DNA of 12,637 nucleotides, from the NCBI GenBank assembly GCA_021199405.1, contig JAJQID010000049.1, positions 1 through 12,637 on the forward strand, given 5' to 3'. The notes under the pieces are model-generated. The model was not told the origin of the DNA. It made no database searches and saw only the letters and a program-made list of their open reading frames with translations. Position 1 is the first letter of the stretch, and each line of letters begins with the position of its first letter. The position numbers and the translations under genes are program-made. Of the stretch, positions 8,300 to 12,637 are shown piece by piece. This stretch comes from Lachnospiraceae bacterium. Its GTDB lineage: Bacteria > Bacillota > Clostridia > Lachnospirales > Lachnospiraceae.

Positions 8300-9016
8300 T
8301 TACAGTGACTCCAGCGCAATTTTCATCATGTTGGTAAAGGTCTTCTGACGCTCCTCGGCAGTGGTAATCTCCGGGCTGACAAAGCTGTCGGAAATGGTCA
8401 GCAGGCAGGCCGCCTTTTTGCCAGTGACCGCAGCATTGTGGAACAGTGCAAAGCTCTCCATCTCCACAGCGACGCAGCCATGCTCCTCCCTGATTCTTTC
8501 CCAATAGGTGGGCTTTGCATCTGTGGGCTTACGGTAAAAGACATCGCTGGAGTGAATGGGCTTTTCAATGACCGGGATTCCCAGCCGCTTCGCGCTCGCC
8601 CGCAGGGCGTTGTTCAGCTCCGCTGACGGATAAGTCGTATCCTTCTCATACCCGGACTGCACATACGCAAAGGAGGATTCGCTGTAGGCCGCCGTGGACA
8701 GCACCACGTCGTATACCTTTGCTTCTTCGCTGTAGCTTCCCGCGCTGCCGATGCGGATAATATTATCCACATCATACTCCGTAAAAAGCTCATAGGAATA
8801 AATACCAATACTGGGCATTCCCATCCCGCTTCCCATGACTGTCACAGGCTTCCCATTATAAGTGCCCGTAAATCCGAGCATTCCTCTGACCCCGTTGATC
8901 TGGGTCACATTCTCCAGAAAGGTATCCGCGATAAACTTCGCACGCAGCGGATCCCCCGGCATAAGCACAGTCTTCGCGATCTGTCCCTTTACTGCTTCAT
9001 TGTGTGGTGTTGGCAT
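8300..9016 (-). CDS. deoD: Purine nucleoside phosphorylase, DeoD type
   Basis: DeoD cleaves purine (deoxy)ribonucleosides with phosphate to free base and (deoxy)ribose-1-phosphate, for salvage. The protein is 238 residues, like the hexameric enterobacterial enzyme (about 239). Active-site residues can be followed: His5 and Arg44 (supplied to the neighbouring subunit), the phosphate loop GDPLRAK (21-27, with Gly21 and Arg25), RIGSAG (88-93), the ribose-contacting VEMES (184-188), and the catalytic Asp210 in ISDSF with Arg223 downstream. All are intact. The start at 9016 has a strong AAGGAGGAATGA site. The gene is the last of the - strand operon, 18 bases after mnmA, and reads into the convergent membrane protein gene with no visible terminator. 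Confidence 0.96.
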   Translation of the reverse strand: MPTPHNEAVKGQIAKTVLMPGDPLRAKFIADTFLENVTQINGVRGMLGFTGTYNGKPVTVMGSGMGMPSIGIYSYELFTEYDVDNIIRIGSAGSYSEEAKVYDVVLSTAAYSESSFAYVQSGYEKDTTYPSAELNNALRASAKRLGIPVIEKPIHSSDVFYRKPTDAKPTYWERIREEHGCVAVEMESFALFHNAAVTGKKAACLLTISDSFVSPEITTAEERQKTFTNMMKIALESL

Positions 9017-9034
9017 AAAATCATTCCTCCTTTT

Positions 9035-10138
9035 TTAAAACACTTCCCTGATGGTGCCGCCTCCCAGCACCAGATCCCCATCGTAAAGCACCACGGACTG
9101 TCCCGGCGTCATGGCTCTCTGAGGCATATCAAAATCCAGCTGCAGTCTGCCGTCCTCCAAAATCCGGGCCACAGCAGTCTGTTCCTTTGCGTGATACCGG
9201 GTGCATACACTGACCCGCATCTCCTCCGGCGGTGTGTCAAAGGGAATCCAGTTTAATTCATCCGCGATCAGATGGGAATGAAAAAGAGAAGCTTCCTTTC
9301 CCACGGTGACCGTATTCTCCGCCATATTTTTGCCGCAGACATAGACCGGCTCTCCCATGGCAAGCCCCAGCCCTTTGCGCTGTCCCAATGTATAACAGGC
9401 GGCGCCCCTGTGCTGTCCCACCGCCCGGCCTTCCTCATCAAGGAAGTCTCCAGGTACATGCTTTCTTCCCGTATAGCTCTCCATAAAGGCTGCGTAATCC
9501 CCATCCGGCACAAAGCAGATATCCTGACTGTCATGCTTATGGGCGTTGACAAAGCCATTTTCTTCGGCTAGCCGACGCGCCTGCTCCTTGGTCAGTTCTC
9601 CCAGCGGGAAGAGAATGTGGGCGAGCTGTCTTTGCGTCAGCATATAAAGCACATAGCTTTGATCCTTGGAGGCATCCCGTCCTTTTTTCAGTAAGAAACG
9701 GCCATTCTCCTGCTCCACACGGGCATAATGTCCGGTAGCCACATATTCTATTCCGTTTGCCGCCGCGTATTCCAGCAGATGGTCAAACTTCATAAAACGG
9801 TTACAGTCGATGCACGGATTGGGTGTACCTCCCTCCTCATAGACGCGGATAAATTTCTCCATGACCTGCGTCTTAAATTTCTCAGTATAATCCAGTACCT
9901 CAAAGGGGATGTCCAGATCATAAGCCACCTCAGCGGCATCTTCAATGTCCCTCTGAGAACAACAGGTACGAAACTGATCCAGGCCAATGTCCGCATTTCG
10001 GTAAAGCCGCATGGTCACACCCCTGCAGTCATAGCCCTCCCGCAACAAAAGGCAGGCTGCCACGGAGCTGTCCACGCCGCCACTCATGGCAATCAGAGCG
10101 GTTTTATTCTGCTTTTCTTCTGTTGTCCCCAAGCTCAT
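9035..10138 (-). CDS. mnmA: tRNA-specific 2-thiouridylase MnmA
   Basis: MnmA adds the sulfur at C2 of uridine 34 in tRNA-Lys, -Glu and -Gln, using ATP and a persulfide relay. The 367-residue length is typical. The N-terminal adenylation domain has the PP-loop SGGVDSS (19-25) and TGHYAR (135-140); KDQSYVLY (158-165) is a family signature. The two catalytic cysteines are Cys109 (TPNPCIDCN) and Cys208 (SQDICF). A C-terminal barrel domain follows (about 245-367), including YTLGQRKGL and the terminal GGGTI. The ATG at 10138 comes right after AGGAAGGGGG. No iscS-like cysteine desulfurase lies next to it, so the sulfur donor must be encoded elsewhere. It sits 74 bases after rarA and 18 before deoD. 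Confidence 0.97.
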   Translation of the reverse strand: MSLGTTEEKQNKTALIAMSGGVDSSVAACLLLREGYDCRGVTMRLYRNADIGLDQFRTCCSQRDIEDAAEVAYDLDIPFEVLDYTEKFKTQVMEKFIRVYEEGGTPNPCIDCNRFMKFDHLLEYAAANGIEYVATGHYARVEQENGRFLLKKGRDASKDQSYVLYMLTQRQLAHILFPLGELTKEQARRLAEENGFVNAHKHDSQDICFVPDGDYAAFMESYTGRKHVPGDFLDEEGRAVGQHRGAACYTLGQRKGLGLAMGEPVYVCGKNMAENTVTVGKEASLFHSHLIADELNWIPFDTPPEEMRVSVCTRYHAKEQTAVARILEDGRLQLDFDMPQRAMTPGQSVVLYDGDLVLGGGTIREVF

Positions 10139-10147
10139 CCCCCTTCC

Positions 10148-10216
10148 TCATATTCCGCTTTCTGCCAAAGCTGCGCTTCCCTCCCGCATTTTGTTCCGCT
10201 TCCACTGACCGGTCAC
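10148..10216 (-). other. Possible 22-codon ORF between rarA and mnmA
   Basis: GTG at 10214-10216 overlaps the rarA stop as GTGA and opens a 22-codon frame (TGQWKRNKM to AESGI) that stops 9 bases before the mnmA ATG. No good ribosome binding site precedes it. The 74-base gap also carries two copies of AAGCGGAA. It may be a translational-coupling leader or simply chance. Confidence 0.2.
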
Positions 10217-11559
10217 CCCATCTTCTTCATTTCTTCCTGACGGTGCGCTTCTTTCCAGTCCTTAATTTCCTGCAGGCGCTCCTTCAGCCGCGCCTCCTGC
10301 CCCTGGGTGGTGGGCTGATAATATTCCCGCCCCTGCAAAGAATCCGGCAGACACTGCATGGCGGTCAGCTTCTCCTCATAATCGTGGGCGTACATGTAGC
10401 CCTCGCCATAGGAAAGCTCCTTCATCAGATCTGTAGGGGCGTTGCGGATGATCAGGGGCACCGGCTCGGCAATCTGCTCTATGGCATCCGCCTTTGCCGC
10501 GTTGTAGGCCGCCTCCATGGCGTTGGACTTGGGAGCCAGAGACATGTAAATCACCGCCTGAGTCAGATGTACATTGCACTCCGGCATCCCCAGAAAATGA
10601 CAGGCCTGATAGGCCGCCACCGCCTGGGTCAGCGCCTGGGGATCAGCTAACCCCACGTCTTCGCTGGCAAAGCGCACCACACGCCTTGCCACGTAAAGCG
10701 GGTCCTCCCCCGCCTCCAGCATCCGGGCCAGCCAGTAGACGGCGGCATCCGGGTCGGAATTGCGCATGGATTTATGCAGGGCGGAAATCAGGTTATAGTG
10801 CTCCTCACCTTTTTTATCATATAAAAGAGATTTCTTCGAAGTACACTGCTCCAGAGTCTCTTTTGTGACTACAGTCCTGCCGTCTGACGTGATCTGCCCG
10901 TTCAGCACTACCATCTCCAAAGTAGAAAGCGCTGTGCGGGCGTCTCCATTGGCAAAGCCGGCAAGAGCGGCAATCAGCGAAGGCTCCATCTCCACCTGCA
11001 TATCCCCGAAGCCTCTGGAATCCTTCAGCGCCCGGTTTAATAAGACTGTTATATCCTCCGCAGACAGTGCCTGCAGCACAAACACCTTGCAGCGGGACAA
11101 TAACGCCCCGTTTACCTCAAAGGAGGGATTCTCCGTGGTGGCTCCGATTAAAATGATGCTTCCCTTCTCCACAAAGGGCAGAAAGGCGTCCTGCTGAGCC
11201 TTATTGAAACGGTGGATCTCATCCACAAAGACGATGGTTCTCTCCCCGTAGCGGCGGTTGTCCTCCGCCTGCTGCATGACTGTGCGAATCTCCTTGATGC
11301 CGCTGGTCACCGCCGAAAAGTCAATAAACTTTGCCCTGGTCCGGTTGGCTATGATTCGCGCCAGAGTGGTCTTGCCCACCCCTGGAGGCCCCCAGAAAAT
11401 CATGGAGGAAACCTGATCGCTCTCGATCAGCCTCCGCAGCACCTTTCCCTTTCCCAGCAGGTGGGTCTGACCCACAAACTCGTCCAGATCCCTCGGTCTG
11501 AGCCTTGCCGCCAGCGGCTGAGGCGTCTCCCTGTCAAATAAACTCATCTGTTCCATCAT
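10213..11559 (-). CDS. rarA: Replication-associated recombination protein RarA (MgsA/WRNIP1 family AAA+ ATPase)
   Basis: RarA is a tetrameric AAA+ ATPase acting at stalled replication forks and gapped DNA. The 448-residue length fits. QPLAARLRPRDLDEFVGQ (about 14-31) is the classic family start. Walker A GPPGVGKT (57-64), Walker B IVFVDE (109-114), sensor-1 GATTENPSF (139-147), the arginine finger in LLSRC (Arg156) and sensor-2 GDART (205-209) are all present. A helical tetramerisation region follows, with the family-typical ARRVVRFASEDVGLADP and Y-PT at the C-terminus. Residues 4-8 read QMSLF, close to the beta-clamp binding pentapeptide QL(S/D)LF. The gene begins 9 bases after the acyltransferase gene, and its GGAG site lies at that gene's 3' end; a second ATG one codon later is equally possible. 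Confidence 0.96.
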   Translation of the reverse strand: MMEQMSLFDRETPQPLAARLRPRDLDEFVGQTHLLGKGKVLRRLIESDQVSSMIFWGPPGVGKTTLARIIANRTRAKFIDFSAVTSGIKEIRTVMQQAEDNRRYGERTIVFVDEIHRFNKAQQDAFLPFVEKGSIILIGATTENPSFEVNGALLSRCKVFVLQALSAEDITVLLNRALKDSRGFGDMQVEMEPSLIAALAGFANGDARTALSTLEMVVLNGQITSDGRTVVTKETLEQCTSKKSLLYDKKGEEHYNLISALHKSMRNSDPDAAVYWLARMLEAGEDPLYVARRVVRFASEDVGLADPQALTQAVAAYQACHFLGMPECNVHLTQAVIYMSLAPKSNAMEAAYNAAKADAIEQIAEPVPLIIRNAPTDLMKELSYGEGYMYAHDYEEKLTAMQCLPDSLQGREYYQPTTQGQEARLKERLQEIKDWKEAHRQEEMKKMG

Positions 11560-11568
11560 AACTGTATC

Positions 11569-12637
11569 TCACTCCGCCCGGCTTTGGTACTCCTTAAGCG
11601 TCTCAAAAACTGTCTTATACATCAATCCTGAAAAACCACTTTTCACACTGATCTCAAAATAATCCCCATTCTGAAGGGAAAACAAAATAATGCCCTTATT
11701 GCGGGTATCCATACGTGAAATATCCTTTAAATCGAACTCTGCATCTCCACAGACAAGTTTTTCTCTGTTCATCAGAAGAGTTCCCAACGCCTTTACCTGT
11801 CGGCTGTGATTATCCATAATGGATATCAGTCGGGCTTTCTGCGTGGAAAGCTCAATGGGCAGCTTCTTCTGAACCAGCTCTCTGATCTGCTCCTTCTGCC
11901 AGCGATTCCACTGGTAAATGGTCTGAAACCTGCCTCCATCAATTCTCCCGTATTCGTTATATTTCCAGGATTTTCCGCAGCTGCGGCAGAAAATAGCCTT
12001 TCCTTTTCCCACGATCTGACCCAGAGCGCCGCATTCCGGACAGACATAAAGCACATAATTTATCCCCTTCGCTCCTCTGCGGTAACGACGGCCTCCCTCT
12101 TCATCCGCTGCCGGCTGCTCTGCGTAAAGATCCTGATTCACCTTCTCCAGAATCTGCTCCGGAGACATGTCATGCAGCTGCTCCTTCGTATAGATTCCCT
12201 TTAATTCCGCATGGATATCTCCCCGGCAAAACTTGCCGCTCCAACGGGGCACAATCTGATAGCCGCCGGTAATATTGATTGTCACCACCGTACACTGAAG
12301 CGACCGGAACAGCTTTCCATTGACTAAAGCCAGGGGCGCCGTGGTGCCGTCATAGGTGATATTCCCCTCCGCAAACATATTGACGGTATGACCGGCCTTC
12401 AGATTTCTGGTAATCTCACGTATTGTCTGCACGCTGATTTTACCCTTGGAGCAGGAAATGCTGTGAAAAATCTTCATTGCAGCGAAGGCAGCCACCCTTT
12501 GCCGCTGCAAATTCTCCCCGGCCACAAAATAAAGAGGCTGATCCACGCACATGGCTATGATCAGAGGGTCAAAGTAGCAGGTATGATTCGCAACTACCAG
12601 ACAGGGCTCCTCAGGAAGCTTGCTCTCCTCTTCCTTT
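11569..12637 (-). CDS. PlsC-like lysophospholipid acyltransferase with C-terminal zinc ribbon (5' end outside window)
   Basis: The frame is open to the window edge, so the gene starts beyond 12637; at least 355 residues are visible. An apparent ATG at 12552 is internal, because the acyltransferase motif lies upstream of it: NHTCYFDPL, whose His is encoded at 12583-12585, is the HX4D catalytic motif. Further on come a motif-III equivalent MFAEGNITYDG (usual FPEG) and a VP pair in IVPRWSGKF. This domain transfers an acyl chain to lysophosphatidic acid or a related lipid at the inner membrane face. It is followed by a CPEC...CRSC zinc ribbon (encoded 11977-12042). A strand-rich C-terminal domain (about 100 residues, KLVCGDAEFDLKDISRM to the end) looks PH-like. 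The latter two parts are not in ordinary PlsC. Substrate is unproven; FAEG in place of FPEG is noteworthy. Confidence 0.82.
   Translation of the reverse strand, partial: KEEESKLPEEPCLVVANHTCYFDPLIIAMCVDQPLYFVAGENLQRQRVAAFAAMKIFHSISCSKGKISVQTIREITRNLKAGHTVNMFAEGNITYDGTTAPLALVNGKLFRSLQCTVVTINITGGYQIVPRWSGKFCRGDIHAELKGIYTKEQLHDMSPEQILEKVNQDLYAEQPAADEEGGRRYRRGAKGINYVLYVCPECGALGQIVGKGKAIFCRSCGKSWKYNEYGRIDGGRFQTIYQWNRWQKEQIRELVQKKLPIELSTQKARLISIMDNHSRQVKALGTLLMNREKLVCGDAEFDLKDISRMDTRNKGIILFSLQNGDYFEISVKSGFSGLMYKTVFETLKEYQSRAE

Overview
The window looks like chromosomal DNA from a low- to mid-GC Firmicute of the class Clostridia, most likely a Lachnospiraceae-type gut anaerobe. The reasons are strong AGGAGG-like ribosome binding sites on most genes, two small families I know mainly from Clostridia (DUF4364 and DUF4250), and best-remembered relatives of the housekeeping proteins in that group. 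This placement is inference; there is no rRNA or tRNA here. I see no mobile-element genes, phage genes or CRISPR array. Most of the window is ordinary housekeeping sequence.

Left part (1-2047, + strand): a promoter, a malic enzyme gene broken by a single-base frameshift near 408-411, and a DUF4364 winged-helix-type gene 12 bases after it. The gap that follows, before the convergent deacetylase gene, is filled almost edge to edge by a compound inverted repeat (about 1840-2053). It can fold into a closed outer stem and three arms that abut with no unpaired base at the junction. This is the most unusual object in the window.

Middle part (2048-7210, - strand): a membrane-anchored NodB-type polysaccharide deacetylase. 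Upstream of it are a short DUF4250 gene that overlaps the 3' end of clpB, the clpB disaggregase gene itself, and a CPA2-type cation:proton antiporter gene. Then come a rho-independent terminator and a small stand-alone HD-domain (SpoT-hydrolase-like) gene.

Right part (7845-12637): a 67-residue two-helix membrane protein on the + strand converges, with only 8 bases between stop codons, on a - strand operon. In transcription order that operon is: a PlsC-like acyltransferase carrying a zinc ribbon (its 5' end lies outside the window), rarA (replication-stress AAA+ ATPase), mnmA (tRNA U34 thiolation) and deoD (purine nucleoside phosphorylase). Spacings within it are 9, 74 and 18 bases. The operon members do not share one pathway; they look like a growth and maintenance housekeeping string.
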